From Campylobacteraceae bacterium (GTDB taxonomy: Bacteria; Campylobacterota; Campylobacteria; Campylobacterales; Sulfurovaceae), in NCBI GenBank assembly GCA_026994745.1, contig JALWPZ010000197.1, forward strand, positions 1 through 52,620: 52,620 bases of DNA, read 5' to 3'. Shown here one piece after another: positions 36,843 to 44,856 of this stretch (positions within the stretch are counted from its first letter, which is position 1; the number at the start of each line of letters is the position of its first letter). The notes beneath the pieces were generated by a model. It did no database searches. It saw only the letters and a list, made by a program, of their open reading frames with translations, and had not been told where the DNA came from. A program made the translations under genes and the position numbers.

Positions 36843-38174
36843 TTAACCGAAGAGTTTTTGGAACAGAGAGCGCTTGGGCTCTTCATTGTGCGTCTTTTTG
36901 CTTTGAGACGTCTCGCACCCCGGGGATCCCTTCTCCTCGCCGAGCATCTCTTTGTGGCGCTGGGGCTGCTGCTTCCCTTCGATGATGAAGCGCAGGGCGT
37001 TGAGTCGGATGAAGCCCTCGGCATCCTTCTGATTGTAAACCTCGTCCTCTTCGAAAGTGGAGTGTTCGGGGGAGTAGAGGGATTTGTCGGAGCTACGCCC
37101 CACGACGATGACGTTACCCTTGTAGAGTTTGAGGCGAACCTCCCCGTCGACGAAGCGCTGGGTATGATCGATGGCGGCCTGGAGCATCTCCCGCTCCGGG
37201 GACCACCAGTATCCATTGTAGATCAGGCTGGCGTACCGGGGCATCATCTCATCCTTCGTATGCGCCTCTTCCCGGTCCAGGGTGATGGACTCAATGGCCC
37301 GGTGGGCCTTGAGCATGATGGTCCCGCCGGGAGTCTCGTAGCATCCGCGGGCCTTCATCCCCACGTAGCGGTTCTCCACGATATCGATACGTCCGATCCC
37401 GTGTTTCTTGCCATATTCGTTGAGGGTACGCAGGATCGTGGCGGGGCTCATCCGTTCGCTATTGATCCCTACCGGATCGCCCTTTTCGTACTGGATCGTG
37501 ATGTACTCGGGGTGATCGGGAGCCTCCTCTGGAGAGTTGGTCCAGAGCCACATATCCTCCTCGGGCTCGACGGAGGGATCTTCCAGGATCTGTCCCTCGT
37601 AGGAGATGTGCAGCAGGTTGGCGTCCATACTGTAGGGGGATTTCTTTCCCTTGCGGTCGATGGGGATCCCATGCTTCTCCGCGTAGGCCAGAAGTTTCTC
37701 CCTGCTGTTGAGATCCCACTCCCGCCAGGGGGCGATCACGGCGATATCGGGGTCCAGCCCCAAATAGCCCAGCTCGAAACGGACCTGGTCGTTCCCCTTG
37801 CCCGTCGCACCGTGGGAGACGGCGTCAGCACCCACCTGATGGGCGATCTCGATCTGCCGCTTGGCGATCAGGGGACGGGCGATGGAGGTGCCCAGCAGAT
37901 ACTCCCCCTCGTAGATGGCGTTGGCGCGAAACATGGGGAAGACGAAGTCCCGAACGAACTCCTCCTGGAGGTCCTCGATGAAGATATTCTCGGGCTTGAT
38001 CCCCAGTTGCAGGGCCTTCTCCCGCGCGGGCTCCACCTCTTCCCCTTGTCCCAGGTCGGCGGTGAACGTCACCACCTCGCAGCCGTACTCATCCTGCAGC
38101 CATTTGAGGATGATACTGGTGTCCAGGCCGCCGGAATAGGCCAGAACCGCTTTTTTGATTGAACGTTTTGCCAT
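36843..38174 (-). CDS. argG: Argininosuccinate synthase
   Basis: A 443-residue enzyme joining citrulline and aspartate with ATP. The PP-loop AYSGGLDTS (residues 12-20) and [15 protein letters not shown] are the ATP and citrulline signatures. The canonical enzyme ends near residue 405. The last 40 residues (after [11 protein letters not shown]) are hydrophilic, with Lys/Glu/Ser and a final LFQKLFG, an extension I do not recognise. ATG start. The promoter region between argG and pdxJ is divergent and only 93 bp long. Confidence 0.95.
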   Translation of the reverse strand: MAKRSIKKAVLAYSGGLDTSIILKWLQDEYGCEVVTFTADLGQGEEVEPAREKALQLGIKPENIFIEDLQEEFVRDFVFPMFRANAIYEGEYLLGTSIARPLIAKRQIEIAHQVGADAVSHGATGKGNDQVRFELGYLGLDPDIAVIAPWREWDLNSREKLLAYAEKHGIPIDRKGKKSPYSMDANLLHISYEGQILEDPSVEPEEDMWLWTNSPEEAPDHPEYITIQYEKGDPVGINSERMSPATILRTLNEYGKKHGIGRIDIVENRYVGMKARGCYETPGGTIMLKAHRAIESITLDREEAHTKDEMMPRYASLIYNGYWWSPEREMLQAAIDHTQRFVDGEVRLKLYKGNVIVVGRSSDKSLYSPEHSTFEEDEVYNQKDAEGFIRLNALRFIIEGKQQPQRHKEMLGEEKGSPGCETSQSKKTHNEEPKRSLFQKLFG

Positions 38175-38233
38175 GTTCGGATCCTTCGTAGCTCGTAAAT
38201 TTTGCGTGATTTTATCATACTATCGGTTTGGGT

Positions 38234-38239
38234 TATAAT
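38234..38239 (+). promoter_or_regulatory. -10 box of pdxJ
   Basis: TATAAT 28 bp before the pdxJ ATG at 38268. A TAAAAT-like box for argG lies on the other strand about 20 bp away, so the divergent promoters nearly overlap. Confidence 0.55.
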
Positions 38240-38267
38240 TGCCTTCATCCCTTTCCAAAGGATCCCT

Positions 38268-39044
38268 ATGAAACTGGGTGTCAACATCGACCATATCGCC
38301 GTATTGCGCGAAGCCCGCAAGATCAACGACCCCGATCCCCTGCAGGCTCTGGGGATCTGCCAGCGCGCCGGCGCCGACCAGATCACGATCCACCTCCGTG
38401 AGGACCGGCGGCATATCCACGACAAAGACGCCGAAGCAATCATCCGCCACTCCCCCCTACCCGTCAACCTGGAGTGCGCCGTCAGCGAAGATGTCATCGA
38501 TTTCGTCTGCCGTCACCAGCCCCTGCGTGCCACCATCGTCCCGGAAAAACGCGAAGAGGTCACAACCGAAGGAGGCCTAGCAGTCACGGGAGATCAGCCA
38601 AGACTCCGGGAGGTGATCCGACGACTCCACGACGCCGAAGTGGAGGTCTCCCTCTTTATCGATCCCCATCCCGATGCCGTACTGGCCGCCAAGGAGCTTG
38701 GAGCAGAATGGATCGAATTTCATACGGGACACTACGCCAATCTCTTCGCCATGTTTTATGGTAACCTGCGACGGACCCGCCATCGCATCGAATCCCTGGA
38801 CCTCCCCCGACGGGAACTCAAGGCGATGCTCGAGGAGGAACTGGAGCAGCTGCGGCGCCTGGCCGATCACGCCCGGGGGATCCATCTGCGTGTCGCGGCC
38901 GGCCACGGCCTCAACTACCAAAACGTCACCCCCATCGCCCAGATCCGTTCCATCGAAGAGCTCAACATCGGACAGAGCATCGTCGCCCGCTCGGTCTTCG
39001 TCGGGCTCGATGCCGCCATCCGGGAGATGAAAGCCCTGCTCTGA
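38268..39044 (+). CDS. pdxJ: Pyridoxine 5'-phosphate synthase
   Basis: A 258-residue TIM-barrel enzyme condensing 1-deoxyxylulose 5-phosphate with 3-amino-1-hydroxyacetone phosphate. The N-terminus MKLGVNIDHIAVLREAR, HLREDRRHIHD, EFHTGHYAN and AAGHGLNYQNV are PdxJ signatures. Start ATG 38268 with AAAGGA upstream; the longer frame upstream has no support. It is followed after 1 bp by a membrane-anchored protein gene and then by pdxA, which makes its co-substrate precursor. Confidence 0.95.
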   Translation: MKLGVNIDHIAVLREARKINDPDPLQALGICQRAGADQITIHLREDRRHIHDKDAEAIIRHSPLPVNLECAVSEDVIDFVCRHQPLRATIVPEKREEVTTEGGLAVTGDQPRLREVIRRLHDAEVEVSLFIDPHPDAVLAAKELGAEWIEFHTGHYANLFAMFYGNLRRTRHRIESLDLPRRELKAMLEEELEQLRRLADHARGIHLRVAAGHGLNYQNVTPIAQIRSIEELNIGQSIVARSVFVGLDAAIREMKALL

Positions 39045-39045
39045 G

Positions 39046-39594
39046 ATGCCGGAGAGAAAGCAACGCAAAACGATCCACACCGTCTGGAGAGTCATCTGGA
39101 TCCTCACTCTGATCGGTTTTCTCCTCTTCGTCCTCCCGGTCCTCGCCTACTTCGGCATGATCTTCTATTTCGCCTGGAAGGACGACACCACCTACCGTTA
39201 CCACCATTTCCGCTGTGACGGCAAAGAATTCCGGGTCCCCTTTGCGCTGACCCGATGCCGCTATAGAGGCAGCCGCAACATCTTTCTGGATAAGAGTTGC
39301 GGAGACTCCCGATACATCGAAACCCTAAATACCTACCCACCCCAAACCCCTCTGCGCTTCACCGCACTCTACTCCACCTACGACTTCGAGGGGGGGACCT
39401 TTTTCAAATATCTGGTCTCCGATCGGAACGGAACCGCCGGCTTCATCGACTACGACGACATCGACCCGGAACACTGCGCCTACGACATTAACGACAGCTA
39501 TTGGTTCAAAAACAATCGCAAATACCTTCCGAAAGAAGGCAAAGACGCCACGAAAGTAGACTACAATTCGCTATGGAAACTTTTTGTAGATTGA
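39046..39594 (+). CDS. Membrane-anchored protein of unknown function
   Basis: A 182-residue protein with a basic N-terminus (MPERKQRKTIHTVWR), one membrane helix (about 15-40), and a periplasmic domain. The domain contains four cysteines (FRCDGKEF, TRCRYRG, DKSCGDSR, EHCAYD), which could form two disulfides, and alternating aromatic/charged beta-strands. It has no resemblance to a named family that I can see. It begins 1 bp after the pdxJ stop, so it is co-transcribed, which may be incidental. Confidence 0.75.
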   Translation: MPERKQRKTIHTVWRVIWILTLIGFLLFVLPVLAYFGMIFYFAWKDDTTYRYHHFRCDGKEFRVPFALTRCRYRGSRNIFLDKSCGDSRYIETLNTYPPQTPLRFTALYSTYDFEGGTFFKYLVSDRNGTAGFIDYDDIDPEHCAYDINDSYWFKNNRKYLPKEGKDATKVDYNSLWKLFVD

Positions 39595-39600
39595 GAGATT

Positions 39601-39621
39601 GGTCATTGGTCATTGGTCATT
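39601..39621. repeat. Tandem heptamer GGTCATT, three copies
   Basis: Three perfect units beginning 7 bp after the stop codon of the membrane-anchored protein gene. First element of the pdxA upstream repeat cluster. Confidence 0.9.
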
Positions 39622-39626
39622 GGGAA

Positions 39627-39663
39627 GCAGGGTTTCAGCCCTGCATTGCGGGGCTGAAGCCCC
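39627..39663. repeat. Paired palindromes with alternative pairing
   Basis: GCAGGG-TTTCAG-CCCTGC (39627-39644) and GGGGCT-GA-AGCCCC (39650-39663) can form two separate hairpins. Alternatively TTCAGCCCTGC pairs with GCGGGGCTGAA across them to give an 11-bp stem with one G-T pair and a loop of ATT. Typical of REP-like palindromic elements. Confidence 0.75.
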
Positions 39664-39710
39664 ACCTCCATAAAAAGAAGCGTCGTGTAGCAACGCCAAC
39701 TGAAATTTCT

Positions 39711-39738
39711 CGTTACTCGTTACTAGTTACTCGTTATT
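39711..39738. repeat. Tandem heptamer CGTTACT, four copies
   Basis: Two perfect units followed by AGTTACT and CGTTATT. Confidence 0.9.
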
Positions 39739-39747
39739 TAACCGCTT

Positions 39748-39768
39748 CTCACTCCTCACTCCTCACTC
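39748..39768. repeat. Tandem heptamer CTCACTC, three copies
   Basis: Three perfect units; a rotation of the CTCCTCA array at 9636-9663 and the reverse complement of the GAGGAGT array at 12093-12120. Confidence 0.9.
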
Positions 39769-39790
39769 AAGAAAAACGGAGTTTTTCTTG
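39768..39790 (+). promoter_or_regulatory. Hairpin enclosing the pdxA SD and start codon
   Basis: CAAGAAAAAC-GGA-GTTTTTCTTG: a perfect 10-bp stem with a 3-nt loop. The Shine-Dalgarno GGAG is the loop plus the first base of the 3' arm; the TTG start of pdxA is the last three bases of the 3' arm. Confidence 0.8.
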
Positions 39791-40720
39791 AAAAGGGTCG
39801 CCATCAGCGTCGGCGATCTCAACGGGATCGGGATCGAGCTCGCCCTGCGAAGCCACGACGTGGTCAAAGAGATCGCCGATCCGATCTATCTGATCGACCG
39901 GGAGATGCTGGAGCGGGCGACACAGCTTCTGAGTCTATCGATCCCCGATGACTTTCCCATCCTCTCGCCGGGAGGGGAACCCTTCGAGATCCGCCCCGGT
40001 ATCGTGGACGGCCCCGCGGGAGCCTACAGTTTCGCCTCGTTCCGAAGCGCGGTGGAACTCTGCGTCGAAGGGGAGGCCGACGCGCTCTGCACCCTGCCGA
40101 TCCACAAAAAGGCCTGGGAGCTCGCCGGAATCCCCTACAAGGGCCATACCGATGCGTTGCGGGATTTTTTCGGCCGAGAAGCGATCATGATGTTAGGGTG
40201 CCCGGAAATATATGTGGGGCTTTTTACGGAACATATTCCTCTCAAAGAGGTACCCAACGCTTTGGAAGGGGAAAAACTGACCCGTTTCCTCCTCGAGTTC
40301 CAGCGGGAGACCGGCGCCGACTCCATCGCCGTTCTCGGACTCAACCCTCACGCCGGAGACCATGGGGTCCTGGGCGACGAAGAGAGCATCATCGAGGCCG
40401 CCATCGCCCAGGCCAACTCCTCCCTCCCTCTTCCGCACGCCTCCCTCTTCCACGGTCCTCTCGTTCCCGACACCGCCTTCACCCCCGCCATGCGTGAACG
40501 ATACCGATACTATGTCGCCATGTACCACGACCAGGGGCTCATTCCCCTCAAAGCGCTCCATTTTGACCGGAGCATCAACGTCTCTCTCAATCTGCCCATC
40601 CTCCGAACCAGCGTGGATCATGGGACCGCCTTCGACATCGCCTACAAAAACGGGAATCCCAACAACGAGAGTTATCTCAACGCCATTGGGTACGCGGTGG
40701 AAAAAGGGAGTCGAAGATAA
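39788..40720 (+). CDS. pdxA: 4-hydroxythreonine-4-phosphate dehydrogenase
   Basis: A 310-residue NAD-dependent enzyme making the amino-ketone co-substrate of PdxJ in vitamin B6 synthesis. Signatures: ISVGDLNGIGIELALR, the Zn-binding HTD in YKGHTDALRDFF, AGDHGVLGDEE, MYHDQGLIPLK and TSVDHGTAFDIA. The start is TTG 39788: no ATG or GTG lies nearby in frame, and the family N-terminus begins exactly here. The SD and start codon lie inside a perfect hairpin, and repeats separate the gene from the pdxJ unit. Confidence 0.94.
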   Translation: MKRVAISVGDLNGIGIELALRSHDVVKEIADPIYLIDREMLERATQLLSLSIPDDFPILSPGGEPFEIRPGIVDGPAGAYSFASFRSAVELCVEGEADALCTLPIHKKAWELAGIPYKGHTDALRDFFGREAIMMLGCPEIYVGLFTEHIPLKEVPNALEGEKLTRFLLEFQRETGADSIAVLGLNPHAGDHGVLGDEESIIEAAIAQANSSLPLPHASLFHGPLVPDTAFTPAMRERYRYYVAMYHDQGLIPLKALHFDRSINVSLNLPILRTSVDHGTAFDIAYKNGNPNNESYLNAIGYAVEKGSRR

Positions 40721-40752
40721 GCTTGTCAGAAGAGGGAGGAAAAGGATTTATA

Positions 40753-40983
40753 TTATTGAATATTAAACAGACCGCCTTCCTGCTCTTCCACGATTTCGCA
40801 CTCTTCATCCATCCGCTCGGCCAGTGACCCTGCGCAATCGTCGCAGAGATAACGGTACTCCCGCATATCGTAAAAGAGCGTCTCTCCCAGGGAGAACTCA
40901 CGATAACACTCGGCACAGTAGCGGGCAACGAAATTGAGGATCCTCTCGTCACTGCGCTGTTCTACGAAACATTGGGGATTCAT
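40753..40983 (-). CDS. Small Cys-motif protein
   Basis: A 76-residue protein with two CxxC pairs (CAEC in RYCAECYREF and CDDC in YLCDDCAGSL), spaced for a single zinc knuckle. The C-terminal third is very acidic (ERMDEECEIVEEQEGG). A zinc-ribbon role is inferred from spacing. The ATG overlaps the stop of the TPR gene by 4 bp, so the two are translationally coupled. No family name recognised. Confidence 0.75.
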   Translation of the reverse strand: MNPQCFVEQRSDERILNFVARYCAECYREFSLGETLFYDMREYRYLCDDCAGSLAERMDEECEIVEEQEGGLFNIQ

Positions 40984-41615
40984 CTCTCCAACTCCCGGAT
41001 CATCTTCGTGGCATCTTCCAGCTCGGGATCGAGCTCCAGGGCCTTTCGATAGTTCAGCAACGCCTCCTCCTTCCGACCCAGGTCGTAGAGGGTATTGGCG
41101 TAATTGTAGTAGTGGGGCGCATAGTCGGGATCGAGTCGGATCGCCTCTTCGTGGTGTCGCAGCGCCTCCTCCTCTTCTCCCAGCTTGTGCAGGGCGTTGG
41201 CCAGAGAGCTGTGGGCCAGATCGTCGTTGGGGTCGATGCGCAACAGATGCTCGTAGGTCTCTTTCGCGTCCACGTAATCGTTCATCCGCATATAGGCGAC
41301 GCCGAGCCGTCGGAGGACTTCCGGATTCTCCGGGTCCAGGATCAACGCGCTCTGCAGCGCCTTCTTCGCCTCCAGGTTGTCCCCCTTCTCCAGGGAGTCG
41401 TCGGCGATGCGCAGCAGCTCTTCCACCCGGCCGATGGGCTCTTTGGGGCGGGAGAAGGTCTTGTCGGGACGATTGATCTCCCCGATGCGTTCGTCGGGAA
41501 GCTTGGCTTCGAAATCCACCCCTCTGCGAGGGTAGTTCCCCGAGAAGAGCTGGCGGAAGAAGAGATAGAAGATCACGCCGGCGACGACGAGAAGAACCAG
41601 TTGCATTAGTGTCAC
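40980..41615 (-). CDS. Membrane-anchored TPR protein
   Basis: A 211-residue protein. Residues 3-18 form one hydrophobic helix (MQLVLLVVAGVIFYLFF), followed by a hydrophilic linker and about four tetratricopeptide repeats (from residue 70: ADDSLEKGDNLEAKKALQSAL, RLGVAYMRMNDYVDAKETYEHLL, SLANALHKLGEEEEALRHHEEAI, NYANTLYDLGRKEEALLNYRKAL). TPRs are protein-interaction scaffolds; the partner is unknown. GTG start 41615 with a GGGGG stretch upstream; an ATG at 41606 is an alternative. Confidence 0.88.
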   Translation of the reverse strand: MTLMQLVLLVVAGVIFYLFFRQLFSGNYPRRGVDFEAKLPDERIGEINRPDKTFSRPKEPIGRVEELLRIADDSLEKGDNLEAKKALQSALILDPENPEVLRRLGVAYMRMNDYVDAKETYEHLLRIDPNDDLAHSSLANALHKLGEEEEALRHHEEAIRLDPDYAPHYYNYANTLYDLGRKEEALLNYRKALELDPELEDATKMIRELER

Positions 41616-41647
41616 GAGAGACCCCCTAGGCAGAATGGCCGCTATGG

Positions 41648-41653
41648 TATGAT
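41648..41653 (+). promoter_or_regulatory. -10 box of msrB
   Basis: TATGAT 34 bp before the msrB ATG, near the divergent TPR gene start. Confidence 0.45.
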
Positions 41654-41686
41654 AAGCGGGCTTAAAAGAAAATCAGGAGCCTGACA

Positions 41687-42082
41687 ATGCCCAAAATATC
41701 GATCAATCACGAAGAATTAAGAAAACGCTTGAGCCCCTTCGAGTACCATGTCTGCTGCGAACAGGGGACCGAGCCCGCCTTTCGGAACGAGTACTGGGAC
41801 AACAAGCGTCCCGGTCTCTATCGCTGTAAGTGTTGCGAAGAGCCCCTCTTCTCCAGTGAGGACAAATTCGATTCGGGAACGGGATGGCCCAGCTTCACCC
41901 GCCCCGTAAGCCGCGAGGCCGTCAGCCGCCACCGGGACGACTCCCATGGAATGATTCGCACCGAAGTACGCTGCGCCAACTGCGGATGCCACCTGGGGCA
42001 CCTCTTCCCCGACGGACCGGCCCCCACCGAAGAGCGCTACTGCATCAACAGTGCCTCTCTGGATTTTGAAGCGGCACAATAG
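41687..42082 (+). CDS. msrB: Peptide-methionine (R)-S-oxide reductase
   Basis: A 131-residue enzyme repairing oxidised methionine. Zinc ligands Cys47, Cys50, Cys96 and Cys99; catalytic Cys119 in [16 protein letters not shown] and HLGHLFPDG motifs. No signal peptide, so cytoplasmic. Complete, standard single-domain form. The next gene's promoter overlaps its last bases. Confidence 0.95.
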   Translation: MPKISINHEELRKRLSPFEYHVCCEQGTEPAFRNEYWDNKRPGLYRCKCCEEPLFSSEDKFDSGTGWPSFTRPVSREAVSRHRDDSHGMIRTEVRCANCGCHLGHLFPDGPAPTEERYCINSASLDFEAAQ

Positions 42083-42085
42083 CGC

Positions 42086-42091
42086 TATAAT
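42086..42091 (+). promoter_or_regulatory. -10 box of yqeY
   Basis: TATAAT 32 bp before the yqeY ATG, starting 4 bp after the msrB stop. Confidence 0.55.
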
Positions 42092-42122
42092 TGCGGCCAC
42101 ATTTTCTCGGGAAAGGATCACC

Positions 42123-42566
42123 ATGAGTCTCAAAGACAAAATCAAGAACGATATCAAGGAGGCGATGCGGTCCAAAGATACCGTACGCCGGGACACCCTG
42201 CGCAATCTCCATGCGGCGATCAAGCAGATCGAAGTGGACGAGCGCCGGGAGCTTAGCGACGCCGACGTGGAGGCGATCCTCATGAAATACCTCAAACAGC
42301 GGGAGGATGCCCTTTCCCAGTTCCGGGATGCGGGACGGGAGGACCTGGTCGCCAAGGAGGAGGCCGAGATCGCTCTGGTCAAAAGTTACCTACCCGAACC
42401 CATGGACGACGAGGAGCTGGAAGCCACTCTCAAACAGATCATCGAAGAGGTCGGTGCCCAGAGCATGAAGGATATGGGCAAGGTCATGGGCAGGGCCAAA
42501 GCCGTTATCGGAAGCCGCGCCGACGGTGGACGGATCAGCCAAACGGTAAAAAAACTGCTCAATTGA
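42123..42566 (+). CDS. yqeY: GatB/YqeY domain-containing protein
   Basis: A 147-residue helical protein of the YqeY family, related to the tRNA-binding tail domain of the GatB amidotransferase. MSLKDKIKNDIKEAMRSKD, RRDTLRNLHAAIKQIEVDERRELSD and DMGKVMGRAKAVIGSRADGGRIS are characteristic. Start ATG 42123; the upstream extension lies over the promoter. Role undefined, presumably tRNA-related. It is free-standing. Confidence 0.92.
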   Translation: MSLKDKIKNDIKEAMRSKDTVRRDTLRNLHAAIKQIEVDERRELSDADVEAILMKYLKQREDALSQFRDAGREDLVAKEEAEIALVKSYLPEPMDDEELEATLKQIIEEVGAQSMKDMGKVMGRAKAVIGSRADGGRISQTVKKLLN

Positions 42567-42633
42567 GGAATTCCTGTCAATTCCCCATTGAACTCGGCTC
42601 ACTTTAAGTTTCACGAAAGAGAGTCGCTGATAC

Positions 42634-42639
42634 TATAAA
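42634..42639 (+). promoter_or_regulatory. -10 box of livJ
   Basis: TATAAA 39 bp before the livJ ATG, preceded by TGATAC; AGAAGGAG ribosome-binding site follows. Confidence 0.45.
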
Positions 42640-42677
42640 GCTCGTCAAATTCGACACCAAAATTAGAAGGAGTTTCA

Positions 42678-43802
42678 ATGAAAAAGACCCTGAGTATTGT
42701 CGCAGCAGCGGCACTGATGAGTGGCATCGCCATGGCCAAGGACGTCGTCGTCGGCGTCGTTCTCCCCCTGACCGGACCCATCGCGGCCTTCGGACAGACC
42801 AGTAAAGGCGGTCTCGATATCGCCTACGAGCAGAACCACAAGCTCAAGAACGGCGACAACGTCAAGCTGGTCGTCCTGGACGATCGTGGCGACAAGGTCG
42901 AAGCGGCCACCGCCGTCAAGCGCCTGCTGAATAAGAACAATGCCACTGTCATCCTCGGTGAAGTCGCATCCGGGAACTCCATGGCGATGGCTCCCGTCGC
43001 CGAAAAGGCCAAGACACCCATGATCACCCACGCCTCCACCAACCCCCGGGTCACCAAGGGAAAGAAGTACGTCACCCGCGCCTGTTTCATCGACCCCTTC
43101 CAGGGTGCCGTGATGGCCAAGTACGCGCTGGATAACGGAATGAAGACCGCCGTCGTCGTCACGGACGCCAAGCAGGACTACTCCGTCGGTCTCTCCAAGG
43201 CCTTCAAAAAAGCCTTCACCGCCGGTGGAGGAAAGATCCTCAAGACCGTTCTGATCAACTCCGGTGACAAGGACTTCAACGCGCAGGTCTCCACCATCAA
43301 ATCACAGCATCCCGACATCATCGCCTTCACCGGGTACTATCCCGAAGCGGCCCTGATGGTCAAGCAGGCACGCGCCATGGGGATCAAGACCCCCTTTATC
43401 GGAGCCGACGGAGTCGGATTCCCCGAACTGGTCAAGATCGGTGGCAAAGCGGCCGAAGGATTCATGTACACCGACCACTTCAACGAAGCGGCGGCCTCCT
43501 CTCCCGAAGCCAAAGCCTACGTCGAAGCTTTCCACAAGAAGTACAACAAGCCCGCCGACTCCATGGGTGCCCTGGCCGCTGACGCCTACGGTATGATCCT
43601 CAGCGCCATGAACCAGTGCATCGACGAAGGCAAAGCTCCCACCGACAAAGAGTGCGTCAACGATAAGCTCCGCAACACCAAGGGTTACAAAGGTGTTACC
43701 GGTGTGATCAATATCGACAAGGACGGTAATGCCGTCAAGTCCGCCGTCATTAACGAGGTCAAAGACGGCAAGTTTGCCTACAAGACCACCGTCAATCCCT
43801 AA
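42678..43802 (+). CDS. livJ: Branched-chain amino acid ABC transporter substrate-binding protein
   Basis: A 374-residue periplasmic protein with a signal peptide (MKKTLSIVAAAALMSGIAMA). Type I periplasmic fold: VVGVVLPLTGPIAAFGQTSKGGLDIAYEQ, GEVASGNSMAMAPVAEKAKTPMI and DVIAFTGYYPEAALMVKQAR-like segments match LivJ/LivK. Codon use appears highly optimised, consistent with strong expression. Two hairpins lie between it and livH, which could allow it to be made in excess over the permease. Confidence 0.94.
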   Translation: MKKTLSIVAAAALMSGIAMAKDVVVGVVLPLTGPIAAFGQTSKGGLDIAYEQNHKLKNGDNVKLVVLDDRGDKVEAATAVKRLLNKNNATVILGEVASGNSMAMAPVAEKAKTPMITHASTNPRVTKGKKYVTRACFIDPFQGAVMAKYALDNGMKTAVVVTDAKQDYSVGLSKAFKKAFTAGGGKILKTVLINSGDKDFNAQVSTIKSQHPDIIAFTGYYPEAALMVKQARAMGIKTPFIGADGVGFPELVKIGGKAAEGFMYTDHFNEAAASSPEAKAYVEAFHKKYNKPADSMGALAADAYGMILSAMNQCIDEGKAPTDKECVNDKLRNTKGYKGVTGVINIDKDGNAVKSAVINEVKDGKFAYKTTVNP

Positions 43803-43818
43803 TCCCCCGAACATTGCT

Positions 43819-43878
43819 ACGGTGCCTCCTCTCGGGGTGCCGTCGTCTCTTCAAGCCCTGTTCGCAGGGTTTCGAGAG
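43819..43878 (+). promoter_or_regulatory. Tandem hairpins between livJ and livH
   Basis: First stem-loop 43819-43844 (ACGGTGCCTC pairs imperfectly with the GGGGTGCCGT region). Second 43847-43878: CAAGCCCTG-TTCG-CAGGGTTT within CTCT/AGAG, with a UUCG tetraloop and wobble pairs. No T-run follows. The layout suits mRNA protection or partial attenuation after a binding-protein gene. Confidence 0.6.
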
Positions 43879-43952
43879 ATGGACTATTATCGGATCGATT
43901 CAGGCTTCGCCGGTTCATCTTGTGACTACCAGATTCAACTACGAGGAATTCG

Positions 43953-44846
43953 ATGGATTTAACTACCTTTTTACAGCAGCTCATCAACGGAGCGAGCCTG
44001 GGAAGCATGTACGCCCTGATCGCCATCGGATATACGATGGTCTACGGAGTGCTCCGCCTCATCAACTTCGCCCACGGTGACATCATGATGGTCGGCGCCT
44101 TCTTCACCTTTATGGCCACTGCCGCGGGACTCCCCTTTACCCTGGCGGTCCTCCTGGGGATCCTTGGCTCCGTGATCGTCGGAGTCCTGACCGACAAGAT
44201 CGCCTACAAGCCCCTCCGGGAAGCCCCGAAGATCTCCCTGCTGATCACCGCCATCGGGATCAGCTTCTTCCTGGAAAATCTCTTCAACGTCATCTTCGGT
44301 GGGGTTCCCAAGGCCTTCAGCGCCCCCGACTATCTCACCAAGATCTTTCATCTGGGGGATGTCTATCTTCCCATCACCGTCATTATCATCCCCATCGTCA
44401 CCGTCGCGATCCTCAGCGGGGTCCTCTGGGTGCTCTACCGCACCAAGTACGGAATGGCGATCCGCGCCCTGGCCTTCGACATTCCCACGGTCAAGCTTAT
44501 GGGGATCGACGCCGACCGGATCATCACTCTGGTCTTCGCCCTCGGTTCGGCACTGGCGGCCGTCGGCGGAATCTTCTACGCCGTCAGCTACCCCTCCATC
44601 GACCCCCTGATGGGGGTCATCGTCGGCCTCAAAGCCTTCGCCGCGGCGGTCCTGGGTGGGATCGGCTCGGTCACCGGTGCGGTGATCGGGGGATTCATCC
44701 TGGGATTCACCGAGATCTTCGTCGTCGCCCTCTTCCCCGAACTGGGTGGCTACAAAGACGCTTTCGCCTTCTTCTTCCTGATCCTGGTCCTGCTCTTTAG
44801 ACCCACGGGGATCATGGGTGAAGATCTTGAACGAAGCCGGTTCTAG
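43953..44846 (+). CDS. livH: Branched-chain amino acid ABC transporter permease LivH
   Basis: A 297-residue inner-membrane permease with about eight helices. MDLTTFLQQLINGASLGSMYALIAIGYTMVYGV and INFAHGDIMMVGAF are signatures of LivH; the EAA-like loop is at LKAFAAAVLGGIGSVTGAVIGG. 10 bp before livM (SD AGGAGG). Confidence 0.95.
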   Translation: MDLTTFLQQLINGASLGSMYALIAIGYTMVYGVLRLINFAHGDIMMVGAFFTFMATAAGLPFTLAVLLGILGSVIVGVLTDKIAYKPLREAPKISLLITAIGISFFLENLFNVIFGGVPKAFSAPDYLTKIFHLGDVYLPITVIIIPIVTVAILSGVLWVLYRTKYGMAIRALAFDIPTVKLMGIDADRIITLVFALGSALAAVGGIFYAVSYPSIDPLMGVIVGLKAFAAAVLGGIGSVTGAVIGGFILGFTEIFVVALFPELGGYKDAFAFFFLILVLLFRPTGIMGEDLERSRF

Positions 44847-44856
44847 GAGGATCGAT

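Noticed and set aside
39768-39790. Intrinsic terminator before pdxA
   Set aside because: The T-run is inside the stem rather than after it, the following bases are AAAAGG, and the pdxA SD and start lie within it.
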